Part shown: in pieces, positions 1 to 8,091 of the stretch
Layout of the letters: each line of letters begins with the position of its first letter
Position numbering within the stretch: position 1 is the first letter of the stretch
Source of the DNA: an uncultured cyanobacterium
Lineage (GTDB): Bacteria > Cyanobacteriota > Cyanobacteriia > Cyanobacteriales > Nostocaceae
NCBI GenBank assembly: GCA_903848645.1
Contig: CAINGU010000076.1
Coordinates: 1 to 64,000, forward strand
Reading direction: 5' to 3'
Length of the DNA stretch: 64,000 nt
The notes under the pieces: generated by a model
Told to the model about the DNA's origin: nothing
The model's database searches: none
The model's input: only the letters and a program-made list of their open reading frames with translations
Program-made: the position numbers and the translations under genes

Positions 1-224
1 CCTTAAATAAATTATTCGTAATTAGTAATTAAGATTTGTAATGGGGATTTAACCCCAACACAAAACTTGCTACCTGTAGAGGTAGGGGTATTAAACCCTG
101 TCATTGACTGTCATATCCTTCATTCCGTGAAATCCTTAAATCAGTTAAATCAGTGATAAATTTTGCTCATATTTCCAAGAACCTAGTAAAGTATTACGAT
201 AAAAGCTTTTCAGGAGTAGCGGTA

Positions 225-1508
225 GTGAGCGTGCAAACTCTAATTGAACAAGCCACGAACCCCTTGGAGTCAGGTATTATGCCATCTACACCTTTTGATG
301 TTGATAGCTTTGATGCGGCTGTCATGTCTACCTATGGACGGTTTCCTTTGGCTTTAGAACGGGGTGCTGGTTGCCGCGTTTGGGATAGCCAGGGCAACGA
401 ATATCTGGATTTTGTCGCGGGTATTGCCACTTGTACTCTAGGACACGCCCATCCAGCAATGGTAGAGGCTGTAACTAGACAAATCCAGAAATTGCATCAT
501 GTTTCTAATTTGTACTATATTCCTGAACAGGGTGAATTAGCTAAATGGATTGTTAATCATTCCTGTGCAGATAGAGTATTTTTCTGCAACTCTGGAGCTG
601 AAGCCAACGAAGCAGCAATTAAACTAGCGCGGAAATATGCCCACACTGTCCTAGAAATTGCCCACCCGATCATTTTAACTGCTCATGCGAGTTTTCACGG
701 ACGAACTTTAGCCACCGTGACGGCGACTGGACAACCAAAGTATCAAAAGCATTTTGATCCTTTAGTTCCTGGTTTCCACTATGTCAATTACAACGATATT
801 AGAGCAGTGGAAGCCGCTGTTACTGAGTTAGATGAAGGTAATTATCGGGTTGGAGCAATTTTAATTGAACCCTTGCAGGGAGAAGGTGGCGTTCGTCCTG
901 GGAATGTTGCCTACTTTAAGCGATTACGGGAGATTTGCGACGAAACCGGCATTTTGTTGATTTTCGACGAAGTGCAGGTTGGGATGGGACGCAGTGGCAA
1001 ATTATGGGGTTATGAACATTTGGGAGTAGAACCAGATATTTTCACCAGTGCTAAAGGCTTAGGTGGTGGTATTCCCATTGGGGCAATGATGAGTAAGAAA
1101 TTCTGCGATATTTTCCAACCAGGAGAACACGCGAGTACATTTGGCGGTAATCCCTTTGTATGTGGTGTAGCGTTGAGTGTTTGTGAGACTTTGGAAAAAG
1201 AGAATATTTTACAGAATGTCACAGAACAGGGCGCACATTTACGAGAAGGATTAAGAGCGATCGCTCGTCAATATCCTCAGCATATCTCAGAAGTGCGTGG
1301 TTGGGGTTTAATCAGCGGTATGGAACTCAAAGCCGATATTCCTTTAACTGCGGCTGAAGTTGTCAAAGCTGCCATGGAAGAAGGTTTATTACTTGTTCCC
1401 GCAGGTCCTAAAGTCGTGCGGTTTGTTCCTCCTCTGATTGTCACAGAGGCAGAAATCAAGCAAGCATTAAAAGCTGTAGAAAAAGCATTAGCTAAACTAA
1501 CAGCATAG
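225..1508 (+). CDS. argD: Acetylornithine aminotransferase
   Basis: PLP-dependent class III aminotransferase that converts N-acetylglutamate semialdehyde to N-acetylornithine in arginine synthesis (cytosol). The class III signature is visible: FDEVQVGMGRSGK, followed by TSAKGLGGG, whose lysine (about residue 277) is the expected PLP Schiff-base lysine. The open frame extends upstream to a GTG at 153, but I place the start at the GTG at 225: AGGAG lies at 212-216 with 8 nt spacing, and a start there gives a 427-residue protein of normal family length. The gene stands alone, with a strong hairpin just behind it. Recognition is firm. 4-aminobutyrate or ornithine aminotransferase activity is an alternative within the family, but the cyanobacterial ArgD-like N-terminus favours ArgD. 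Confidence 0.93.
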   Translation: MSVQTLIEQATNPLESGIMPSTPFDVDSFDAAVMSTYGRFPLALERGAGCRVWDSQGNEYLDFVAGIATCTLGHAHPAMVEAVTRQIQKLHHVSNLYYIPEQGELAKWIVNHSCADRVFFCNSGAEANEAAIKLARKYAHTVLEIAHPIILTAHASFHGRTLATVTATGQPKYQKHFDPLVPGFHYVNYNDIRAVEAAVTELDEGNYRVGAILIEPLQGEGGVRPGNVAYFKRLREICDETGILLIFDEVQVGMGRSGKLWGYEHLGVEPDIFTSAKGLGGGIPIGAMMSKKFCDIFQPGEHASTFGGNPFVCGVALSVCETLEKENILQNVTEQGAHLREGLRAIARQYPQHISEVRGWGLISGMELKADIPLTAAEVVKAAMEEGLLLVPAGPKVVRFVPPLIVTEAEIKQALKAVEKALAKLTA

Positions 1509-1514
1509 GTAATC

Positions 1515-1560
1515 AAAAATTCGTAATTAGTAATTTAATAATTATCAATTACGAATTTTT
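1515..1560. terminator. Hairpin terminator behind argD
   Basis: A perfect 14-bp inverted repeat: AAAAATTCGTAATT at 1515-1528 pairs with AATTACGAATTTTT at 1547-1560, with an 18-nt loop. It starts 7 nt after the argD stop and ends in a T run, so it can act as a factor-independent terminator. It is AT-rich and symmetric, so it could work in both directions. A related sequence (ATTCGTAATTAGTAATTA) also occurs at about 15-32, before argD, so this may belong to a dispersed repeat family. Confidence 0.6.
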
Positions 1561-1652
1561 CATCTTGATAAATTTAAACATATCAACTTGCAAGAAATTA
1601 ATCAAAAAATGCGATAAAATATAATATATTTTTCAATAAGACATAACGAATT

Positions 1653-1970
1653 ATGCCAGAAACAAAATCTACTCATACAGTTCGCAGAGGCAGAATTTTC
1701 CCGGAAATTCAATGGACTCAAGAACAGAAAGCGCAATGGCAAACTGAACGGGAAACATTGTCTCAAGACTGCAAAATAATTTTTGAGCAGTTACAACCAG
1801 AACTAATTAAAACTCACTATAACTGGTACATAGCAATTGAGCCAAATAGTCGTGAATATTTCATTAATGAAGATCCCCTATTAGCCGCACAACAAGCACA
1901 TCAAAAATACCCAAATGTCAAATTGCACGTTTTCCGAATTAATGAAACTGGAGTGTGTGGCAAAATATGA
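1653..1970 (+). CDS. Conserved hypothetical protein, partner of aspartic protease
   Basis: 105-residue soluble protein without signal peptide or membrane segment. The N-terminus is basic (VRRGRIFPEIQW), the middle is glutamine/glutamate-rich, and the C-terminal half (WYIAIEPNSREYFINEDP, then AAQQAHQKYPN) resembles a small alpha/beta domain. I do not recognise a named family. The stop codon overlaps the start of the next gene as ATGA (1967-1970), so the two are translationally coupled and probably act together. Comparable small-protein plus DTG-protease pairs occur widely in cyanobacteria, as far as I recall; their function is unknown. The pair could be a toxin-antitoxin-like module, but nothing in the sequence shows this. 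Confidence 0.75.
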   Translation: MPETKSTHTVRRGRIFPEIQWTQEQKAQWQTERETLSQDCKIIFEQLQPELIKTHYNWYIAIEPNSREYFINEDPLLAAQQAHQKYPNVKLHVFRINETGVCGKI

Positions 1971-2329
1971 TCTTTGGTAAATTTGGTGATGAGGACGAGT
2001 TATTTTTTGAGATAGATTTGATAGATGCTGATGGATTAGAACTATCGGTAGAAGCTCTTTTTGATACGGGGTTTTCTTGGTGGTTAGCAATTAACAACCA
2101 GGACATAGAAGCACTTGGTTGGATATATTTAGAACAACAAACAATGGTAACAGCCCAGGGTGATGCGGAATTTGATATCTATTTAGGAAAAGTGCAAATT
2201 GATGGACAATATTTTGATATTCCTGTCCATGTAGGACAAGGATTACCGGAAATTTTACTTGGTCGTCAATGGTTAAAAAATAGACGTTTAGTAGTAGATA
2301 TATCATCTTCTGTATTAATGCTGGAATAA
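1967..2329 (+). CDS. Retropepsin-like (clan AA) aspartic protease
   Basis: 120 residues. The motif ALFDTGFSWWLA carries the catalytic DTG (Asp33) and EILLGRQWLKN matches the C-terminal hydrophobic-hydrophobic-Gly flap of retropepsin-type proteases. A single DTG in a protein this short implies a homodimer, as in retroviral proteases. The start is set at the ATG at 1967, which overlaps the upstream stop (ATGA); an in-frame GTG at 1955 is less likely. No transmembrane segment is seen, so it is cytosolic. The substrate is unknown. Family assignment is from motifs; activity is inferred. Confidence 0.8.
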   Translation: MIFGKFGDEDELFFEIDLIDADGLELSVEALFDTGFSWWLAINNQDIEALGWIYLEQQTMVTAQGDAEFDIYLGKVQIDGQYFDIPVHVGQGLPEILLGRQWLKNRRLVVDISSSVLMLE

Positions 2330-2404
2330 TATTTACTACAAATAAAAGAAAGACTTTTCAAAGATGATCAATATCATTCATTATCACATCTAAGGTTAAT
2401 TATC

Positions 2405-3460
2405 ATGAAATGCAATAAAATATTTAGATTAAGTTCTCTCAGAACTTCCATTCATCTAGACGGCTGCAATGTTACCCATTATCAAGAACTGCATCAATTC
2501 TCTTCTGAAGCAGAAGCAGAAGCTTTTTTTAATGAAAGTGTTCAAGAATTACTTACACATGGTTGGTATGATATTGAATCTGTGACCGTAGACGAAAATA
2601 ACAAAGATTTTACCCCAGATGAATTGTATGGGATGTTCTTAGAATTAAAAAATCAAGTAGATGAATTTGCCAATGCAATTATCAAACCTTTTATAGAAAT
2701 TACCCCATGTTCAACAACAGAAACGACTTTATGGCAAAGTAAATTTGGTGGTTTACCCTACCTTCCTAAAAATACGACCTATCCTGAAGCACCAGATGGT
2801 ACACCTCTGCATCTTTTAGCACAAATCAACTTTGCTGAAACTCCTAAATTAGAAGATTTACCAGAAAAAGGAATACTTCAGTTTTATATTGAAGCATCAG
2901 GTCAAACAGCTTATGGAATTGAAGAATATCCGCAATTAAAACAAACTACCTTTAGAGTTATTTACTTTCCTGAACCAGATTTAAATATTGATAATCTCCT
3001 AGATGATTTTAACTTTTTACCTCCAGGAATAGGTTTGCCATTAATAGACTGTCTAGCTTTGAATTTCGCTATTAAATCAACTCCCATGAGTGCATCAGAC
3101 TATCGGTTTAGAAACTTAGTTAAAAGCCATTTTCCTATCTTTCAACAAAATAATCTAACCAAAGCAATGGAAAATTCTTTAGAAGAACTTGTAGATGATT
3201 TTATCAATGAGTATGAAGAAAAATATGAGGAATTATTAGGAGGACATTGTTTAGGAGGATATCCGGCATTTGTGCAAAATGATGATCGTGCGGATTTGGA
3301 GGAAGAGGAAGGTTATGATTTTCTGCTATTGCAAATGAACTCAGATGATGAACATTCAATTATGTGGGGAGATGAGGGAATTGGCAACTTTTTCATTCAG
3401 CCTGCTGCACTGAAACGGTTGGATTTTTCTAAGGTTTTGTATACCTATGCTTGTTGTTAA
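2405..3460 (+). CDS. DUF1963 (YwqG-like) family protein
   Basis: 351 residues. The central part (TTLWQSKFGGLPYLP, then LLAQINFAETP, then GILQFYI) is characteristic of the DUF1963/YwqG fold, whose biochemical role is unknown. The C-terminal half contains GHCLGGYPAFVQND and a very acidic stretch (DDRADLEEEEGYDFLLLQ), then MWGDEGIGNFFI, all typical of the family. The first 90 residues are an extra, acidic segment not usually part of DUF1963; I cannot name it. It is a single gene, about 75 nt after the aspartic protease, and no terminator is obvious between them. Confidence 0.8.
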   Translation: MKCNKIFRLSSLRTSIHLDGCNVTHYQELHQFSSEAEAEAFFNESVQELLTHGWYDIESVTVDENNKDFTPDELYGMFLELKNQVDEFANAIIKPFIEITPCSTTETTLWQSKFGGLPYLPKNTTYPEAPDGTPLHLLAQINFAETPKLEDLPEKGILQFYIEASGQTAYGIEEYPQLKQTTFRVIYFPEPDLNIDNLLDDFNFLPPGIGLPLIDCLALNFAIKSTPMSASDYRFRNLVKSHFPIFQQNNLTKAMENSLEELVDDFINEYEEKYEELLGGHCLGGYPAFVQNDDRADLEEEEGYDFLLLQMNSDDEHSIMWGDEGIGNFFIQPAALKRLDFSKVLYTYACC

Positions 3461-3608
3461 AATTAGGTAAATTAGGCTTTTCTAGGATTAAATAAACCTA
3501 ATATTATCTGAGATACCTATTCTGTAACTTTCAGAATTAAGGAAGTAGTAAATAAAATTTGTTCAAATACTAACCCAATTTAGGTAGTTAATTCAACTCT
3601 AAGCATAA

Positions 3609-3625
3609 ACGTACTTTTAGTTCGT
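3609..3625. promoter_or_regulatory. Controller-protein operator 1 of the PvuII-like system
   Basis: 17-bp imperfect palindrome ACGTACTTTTAGTTCGT: half-sites ACGTAC and GTTCGT differ from perfect symmetry at one position around a 5-bp centre. The same 17-mer (20 identical bases including the following TTT) recurs exactly 50 bp downstream. Its location before an HTH-endonuclease fusion gene, and its symmetry, mark it as a C-box-type operator bound by the gene's own HTH domain (inference). Distance to the ATG is about 60 bp, suitable for activation. Confidence 0.7.
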
Positions 3626-3658
3626 TTTTATATTTTGATGCTTTGCATAAGATTTCAG

Positions 3659-3675
3659 ACGTACTTTTAGTTCGT
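3659..3675. promoter_or_regulatory. Controller-protein operator 2, at the start codon
   Basis: Exact copy of the 17-bp palindrome at 3609-3625, centre-to-centre distance 50 bp (about five helical turns). It ends 11 bp before the ATG at 3687, and no Shine-Dalgarno sequence lies between, so the transcript is probably leaderless or nearly so and binding here should repress. An upstream activating site plus a proximal repressing site is the established logic of C-protein operators; which site does what here is inference. Confidence 0.7.
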
Positions 3676-3686
3676 TTTAATTTTTT

Positions 3687-4502
3687 ATGAGTTTTGAAAA
3701 ATATAAAGAAGCTAAACAGCTTTTTGGTGATAGAGTCCAAACCCTTCGCAAAGAAAGAGGTATTACACAAGAGCAGTTGGCAGAGAATATTGATAAATCC
3801 GTTGAGCATATTAGCTACATAGAACGAGGTGAACGCGCTCCGTCTTTTGAAACAATTTTAGATATTGCTGAAGCCCTGAAAGTGTCAGTAGCATACTTAA
3901 TGAATGTCACACCCCAAACAGATATCAGTACAAACTTTCTCACTGAATTACAAACTCCGGTAGTTCTTCCTTCTCTTGTTGAACCTGTCAGGGAAGCAGT
4001 TAATACAACTAAAGAGCGCCGTTCAGATTTAGAACGATTACAGACAGCACTTGGGGCTATTCAGGAATTACAGAGTCTGGCAAACGAGTATGGTATTAAT
4101 GATGTTTTTCAAGACAATGGAGGGAAAGTTCTTCAAGTTTTAATCTTGCTTGGTTTGCGGATATCACCTGGACGTGAAGGCAATGATGCAATTGATGCAG
4201 AAAAAAATGAATATGAATTAAAAACAATTAATAAACTTTTAAGTAAAAGTGTCACCACCAATCATCATCTTAACCTTGATATCCTCGCCAAATATCGTGC
4301 TGTAAAAGCTTGGTACATTGCTGTGTATGAAGGAATAGTATTAAAAGCTATATACAGAGTTGACCCTACTTCACTTGAGACTAAGTTCAGTTACTGGGAA
4401 TCTAGAATACGTGGAGGAATGGAATCTATTAATAACCCTAAAATCCCTTTAAGTTTAATAGAAAAAGAAGGTGAGTTGGTTTATCCTAAACAGAATGAAT
4501 AA
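3687..4502 (+). CDS. Controller-endonuclease fusion, PvuII family (type II restriction)
   Basis: 271 residues in two parts. Residues about 12-75 are an XRE-type HTH (QTLRKERGITQEQLAEN, then SVEHISYIERGERAPSF), as in C (controller) proteins. Residues about 112-271 match R.PvuII along its whole length: GINDVFQDNGGK, GREGNDAID, EYELKTIN, TNHHLNL and NNPKIP. By alignment from memory the catalytic residues are kept (D143, E164, D167, E177, K179), as are the base-contacting His pair (H193-H194) and Asn pair (N249-N250), so it should cut CAGCTG. In the classical PvuII system C and R are separate overlapping genes; here they are one open frame joined by a linker of about 35 residues. It converges on the methyltransferase gene 35 bp away. 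Autoregulation through the two upstream operators is likely. Confidence 0.93.
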   Translation: MSFEKYKEAKQLFGDRVQTLRKERGITQEQLAENIDKSVEHISYIERGERAPSFETILDIAEALKVSVAYLMNVTPQTDISTNFLTELQTPVVLPSLVEPVREAVNTTKERRSDLERLQTALGAIQELQSLANEYGINDVFQDNGGKVLQVLILLGLRISPGREGNDAIDAEKNEYELKTINKLLSKSVTTNHHLNLDILAKYRAVKAWYIAVYEGIVLKAIYRVDPTSLETKFSYWESRIRGGMESINNPKIPLSLIEKEGELVYPKQNE

Positions 4503-4537
4503 ACAATCCCAGGAAATTTGCCAATTTGAAGTAACCT

Positions 4538-5524
4538 TCATAATTTCAGAGCTAATTGCTTTGAAGTAGTTAAACAAACAGATTCTTTTTGAGCAAGAAG
4601 ACATTCATAAAGAGTCAGAGCCTCCTTCGAGCTTTGAGATTTATCTAGAAACCGGAAAGCTGAAGATGCTAAATAAGATGCTTCTTTTTCAAAAGCCATC
4701 CAACTTCTTTCTAGTTGTTCAGCTACAAAACCTGTAGTATTTGAGCCTGCAAATATATCTACAACTTTATCTCCAGGATCAGTCAAAAATTTAATGAAAA
4801 ACATTGGCAACTTTTGAGGAAATCTCGCTGGATGAGGGGGTATGGAAATAGATTTACATAATTGAATATAACTAGAATTACTTTCAGTATTTGCAATCTC
4901 TAATAAATTTGATGGTATAGCACCACCATTATCAGTAGCAAAATTCTTACTAATGTCATGACCTGAAGGTCTTTCTTTCGGTGTATAGTATTTTTGAGGA
5001 TCTGCCTGTAGCTTCTTCATTCGCTCAGAGTAAGGCACTAAAACATTACTAACATTTGCTTTAGGATGATCAGTTTTTGAGAGCCACCAAACGGTATTTA
5101 CAGAGTCCTTTGCTCGAATTTTTCGCTTATTAACCCACTCAATTGGTGAAGGTAGTTTAGCTGGGTTATACCAAAAAAACTCTTCAGCCAACCTAAATCC
5201 CAATTCATCACAAAGTTTAATTAAAACCCGATAGTTATAGAGAGAGCGAACTGGACGTTTACTTTCATAAGCTCCACCTAAATCAAGTACGAAACTACCA
5301 GTTGAATTCAGAACTCGATGAACTTTTTTGGAAAACTCAAGCAACCAATCAACATAATCTTCCTGCTCTACATTGCCATAAGCCTTTTTGCGTTGCAAGG
5401 CAAAAGGTGGTGATGTCAGCACTAAATCTATTGAATCAGATTCCAGTTGATCTAGCAATTGAAGGGAATCACCAAGATAAGCCACACCGCAGTCTGTAGT
5501 ATATAGTGGATTGGGAAGAACCAT
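4538..5524 (-). CDS. N4-cytosine DNA methyltransferase, M.PvuII family
   Basis: 328 residues, matching M.PvuII from end to end: NPLYTT at the start, the catalytic motif TSPPFALQRKK (SPPF, typical of N4-methylcytosine enzymes), PSPIEWVNKRKIR, VNTVWWLSKT, RPSGHDI, HPARFPQKLP and the AdoMet-binding motif DIFAGSNTTG near the C-terminus. SPPF comes before FAGS, the circularly permuted beta-class order. Expected target CAGCTG, protecting the host from the fused endonuclease. The start is the ATG at 5524 (MVLPNPLYTT), which fits M.PvuII; the frame could reach a GTG at 5536, but that lies inside a putative operator. The gene is convergent to the endonuclease, unlike the divergent arrangement in classical PvuII. 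Confidence 0.93.
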   Translation of the reverse strand: MVLPNPLYTTDCGVAYLGDSLQLLDQLESDSIDLVLTSPPFALQRKKAYGNVEQEDYVDWLLEFSKKVHRVLNSTGSFVLDLGGAYESKRPVRSLYNYRVLIKLCDELGFRLAEEFFWYNPAKLPSPIEWVNKRKIRAKDSVNTVWWLSKTDHPKANVSNVLVPYSERMKKLQADPQKYYTPKERPSGHDISKNFATDNGGAIPSNLLEIANTESNSSYIQLCKSISIPPHPARFPQKLPMFFIKFLTDPGDKVVDIFAGSNTTGFVAEQLERSWMAFEKEASYLASSAFRFLDKSQSSKEALTLYECLLAQKESVCLTTSKQLALKL

Positions 5525-5530
5525 TGTCAG

Positions 5531-5547
5531 ACGCACTAAGAGTTTGT
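5531..5547. promoter_or_regulatory. Degenerate controller operator before the methyltransferase
   Basis: Read on the minus strand, this 17-mer (ACAAACTCTTAGTGCGT) matches the two operators in front of the fusion gene at 13 of 17 positions, including the core ACT-TTAGT and the terminal CGT. It ends 6 bp from the methyltransferase ATG and is preceded on the minus strand by TATA-rich sequence (TTATAGA) that could be a -10 element. Binding here would repress the methyltransferase once controller protein builds up. The match is by eye; chance similarity is possible. Confidence 0.45.
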
Positions 5548-5648
5548 TCTATAACTATATCTTATTTTATTTCTGATATTGCATAAGCATTGCGAAAATA
5601 AAAATATCAATATATCATCACTCATTAATGTGTGGTGTCCCAGCAAAG

Positions 5649-7241
5649 ATGATCAAGTTAATAATAAGAATATTACTGGTATCTGTAGTTCATCTAACTT
5701 ATGCTTTATTTAGTCATGCTATAGCTAATGCCGAAAATGTTGATTCATTAGAGATAGAACAAGTCACATCAGTTTCTCAATTAAGAGATGTAGAACCCAC
5801 AGATTGGGCATTTCAGGCTTTACAATCCCTAGTAGAACGATATGCTTGCATTGCTGGATATCCCAATGGAACTTTCCGAGGAAATCGGGCTTTAAGTCGC
5901 TATGAATTTGCTGCTGGGTTAAATGCTTGTTTAGATAGAGTTAATGAATTAATAGCCACAAGCACAAGTAACGCAGTTACTAAAGAAGATTTTACCAAAT
6001 TACAAAAACTTACAGAAGAATTTACAACCGAATTAGCCACACTCCGGGGACGAATAGATACTTTAGAAGCAAATCAATTTTCTACAACTACCAAACTATT
6101 TGGACAAGCAATTTTTGGTATTCAAGGACGGAGTGAAAATAGTGCAGATTTATCACCAAAAGATGGAATTAAAGAAACAAGAGACAACGGGACAAAAATC
6201 AATGTTATTAGTAATGTTCAATTAACACTGCTCACCCAATTTAAAAACCGCAGCTTTTTACTAACAGGATTACAAGCTGGTAATGGTGGTACAGCTAGTT
6301 TCAATGCCCCGCGAATAACCAACGATACCCGATTAGCTTATGAAGGTAATACAGATAATAGCTTAGTTTTAACTGACCTCAACTATCGGTTTTTATTAGG
6401 AGATAAAATAGCAGTAATAGTTGGTCCAGCGGGGGTTAATCCTATCAACACTTTTCGGGGAGCAAACCGCATCGAAAGTGCAGGTAAAGGTCCAATTTCT
6501 GCCTTTGCTCAACGTAACCCAATTTTAGCAATTGGTAATGGTACAGGTGGTTTAGGCTTTGATTGGCAAATGAATAAACGCATTAGTTTACAAGCAGTTT
6601 ATACAGCTAGTAAACCCGCCGATAGTAGCCAAAATGCCGGATTATTTAATGGCGGAAATGCCACCGGAGTGCAACTAAATATTGCCCCTACAAATAATAT
6701 TAATTTAGCACTAAATTATATTAATTCCTACTCGACTACAGGATTTTTAGGAACTGGAATTGGTGATGATTTATTGGCTTATACACCTACTTCTACTAGT
6801 CCTCTGACAACTGATGCTTTTGGTGCTACTGCATCTTGGCAGGTTAATCCAAAGTTTACAATTGGTGGTTGGGGTGGTTTTACGACTTCTCGTATACCGG
6901 GACAATCAGGGAGTGTAGAAACTAATAATTGGATGGCTTTTCTCAATTTCCCTGATTTATTGGGAAAAGGAAATTTGGGGGGAATTTATGTAGGACAACC
7001 TCCTAAAATTGTCAGCAGTGATTTACCAACTGGTAATAATCTCCCAGGTATTCTTAAAGACTCTATTGGTAGTGCTGGAGGACAACCGGGAACTACTACT
7101 CATGTAGAAGCTTTTTATCGTTATCGAATATCAGATAATATAAATATTACACCAGGAGTAATATTTATATTTGAGCCAAGACATAGCCCGAATAGCGACA
7201 TGATTACCATTGGTGTTCTCCGAACAACTTTTAGTTTCTAA
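5649..7241 (+). CDS. SLH-domain outer-membrane porin (OprB/iron-uptake porin type)
   Basis: About 530 residues. A signal peptide (MIKLIIRILLVSVVHLTYALF, ending near AIANA) is followed by one SLH domain (VEPTDWAFQALQSLVERY, then GYPNGTFRGNRALSRYEFAAGL), a short coiled coil (TKEDFTKLQKLTEEFTTEL) and a beta-barrel of about 400 residues rich in alternating aromatic and polar residues, ending in phenylalanine (TFSF), as outer-membrane barrels do. This is the standard architecture of abundant cyanobacterial porins: SLH binds the peptidoglycan and the barrel forms the channel. The ATG at 5649 gives a clean signal peptide; an in-frame ATG at 5628 would add seven residues. Solute specificity (inorganic ions, iron or sugars) cannot be told. 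Confidence 0.88.
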   Translation: MIKLIIRILLVSVVHLTYALFSHAIANAENVDSLEIEQVTSVSQLRDVEPTDWAFQALQSLVERYACIAGYPNGTFRGNRALSRYEFAAGLNACLDRVNELIATSTSNAVTKEDFTKLQKLTEEFTTELATLRGRIDTLEANQFSTTTKLFGQAIFGIQGRSENSADLSPKDGIKETRDNGTKINVISNVQLTLLTQFKNRSFLLTGLQAGNGGTASFNAPRITNDTRLAYEGNTDNSLVLTDLNYRFLLGDKIAVIVGPAGVNPINTFRGANRIESAGKGPISAFAQRNPILAIGNGTGGLGFDWQMNKRISLQAVYTASKPADSSQNAGLFNGGNATGVQLNIAPTNNINLALNYINSYSTTGFLGTGIGDDLLAYTPTSTSPLTTDAFGATASWQVNPKFTIGGWGGFTTSRIPGQSGSVETNNWMAFLNFPDLLGKGNLGGIYVGQPPKIVSSDLPTGNNLPGILKDSIGSAGGQPGTTTHVEAFYRYRISDNINITPGVIFIFEPRHSPNSDMITIGVLRTTFSF

Positions 7242-7296
7242 AACTATATTTTTACCAATTAATATACAAATTTTTCTATAATGGGAGTTGCAAAAA

Positions 7297-8013
7297 ATGC
7301 GGACTAAATTTATTAGCAATATTTTAGGAATGGGAATATTTAGTAGTTATATTTTAGCTGCTAGTTTACCTGCTCAAGCGCAAATTATGATTCAAGGTGG
7401 TAATCTATCTGGAAATCTGAATTATAACTATGACAATCCCATAGTCCCTATTGCTAATAGATTCACTGGGTTAGATGTTAACTCATTTAATTTAGAAACT
7501 GACATTGGCAGAATATCTAATTTTCAAGGAACTGGTCAATTAAAAGAAGTTAGTAATTTAGCAGGTATTCTCCAAAATGGTCAACCGACAATTGGGACTT
7601 TATCTGGTTTAATAACTGGGAGATCACAAACTGCTGATGGCAATTTTCTACTTTTTAATAATACTCCTATAACTATCAACGGTGTTGTTTCTTCTCTTCA
7701 GAAGATTAATGACTTTACCCAAGCAGGGAATATCGCAGTTACTGGTGGCAAGATTGATACTAATTTACTCACAAATCTAACCCAACCTGGTACAGTTAAT
7801 TTGGGTACAAATCTGACAAACCTTGGTGGATTATCAAATTTAGGGAAAACAGCCACAGAGCAGTTTAGTTTACCTCAACTAGGCTTTAATCCCCAGGTTA
7901 TTCAAACATTAATTAATAACCCCAACTATGGAAGAGTTGGTTCTCCTGGGTTGATAACAACTCCTGGACTACCTTCGAGAATTTACCCCGGTTTAACAGC
8001 ACCCAGACGATAA
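7297..8013 (+). CDS. Secreted hypothetical protein
   Basis: 238 residues with a clear signal peptide (MRTKFISNILGMGIFSSYI, cleavage near AQAQ). The mature part is rich in Asn, Gly, Thr and Leu (GGNLSGNLNYNYDNP, TNLTNLGGLSNLG), with no cysteine, and resembles low-complexity beta-rich exported proteins; I do not recognise a family. The start is the ATG at 7297, preceded by GGGAG at 7283-7287. It lies 55 nt after the porin gene on the same strand, so co-transcription is plausible and a role at the cell envelope would fit. Confidence 0.75.
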   Translation: MRTKFISNILGMGIFSSYILAASLPAQAQIMIQGGNLSGNLNYNYDNPIVPIANRFTGLDVNSFNLETDIGRISNFQGTGQLKEVSNLAGILQNGQPTIGTLSGLITGRSQTADGNFLLFNNTPITINGVVSSLQKINDFTQAGNIAVTGGKIDTNLLTNLTQPGTVNLGTNLTNLGGLSNLGKTATEQFSLPQLGFNPQVIQTLINNPNYGRVGSPGLITTPGLPSRIYPGLTAPRR

Positions 8014-8091
8014 AGTTAAATCAACTATAATTTGATAAACTTACAGTATTTTATTGTACAACAGTATAACTGAGTTTATTAATTACAGAAA

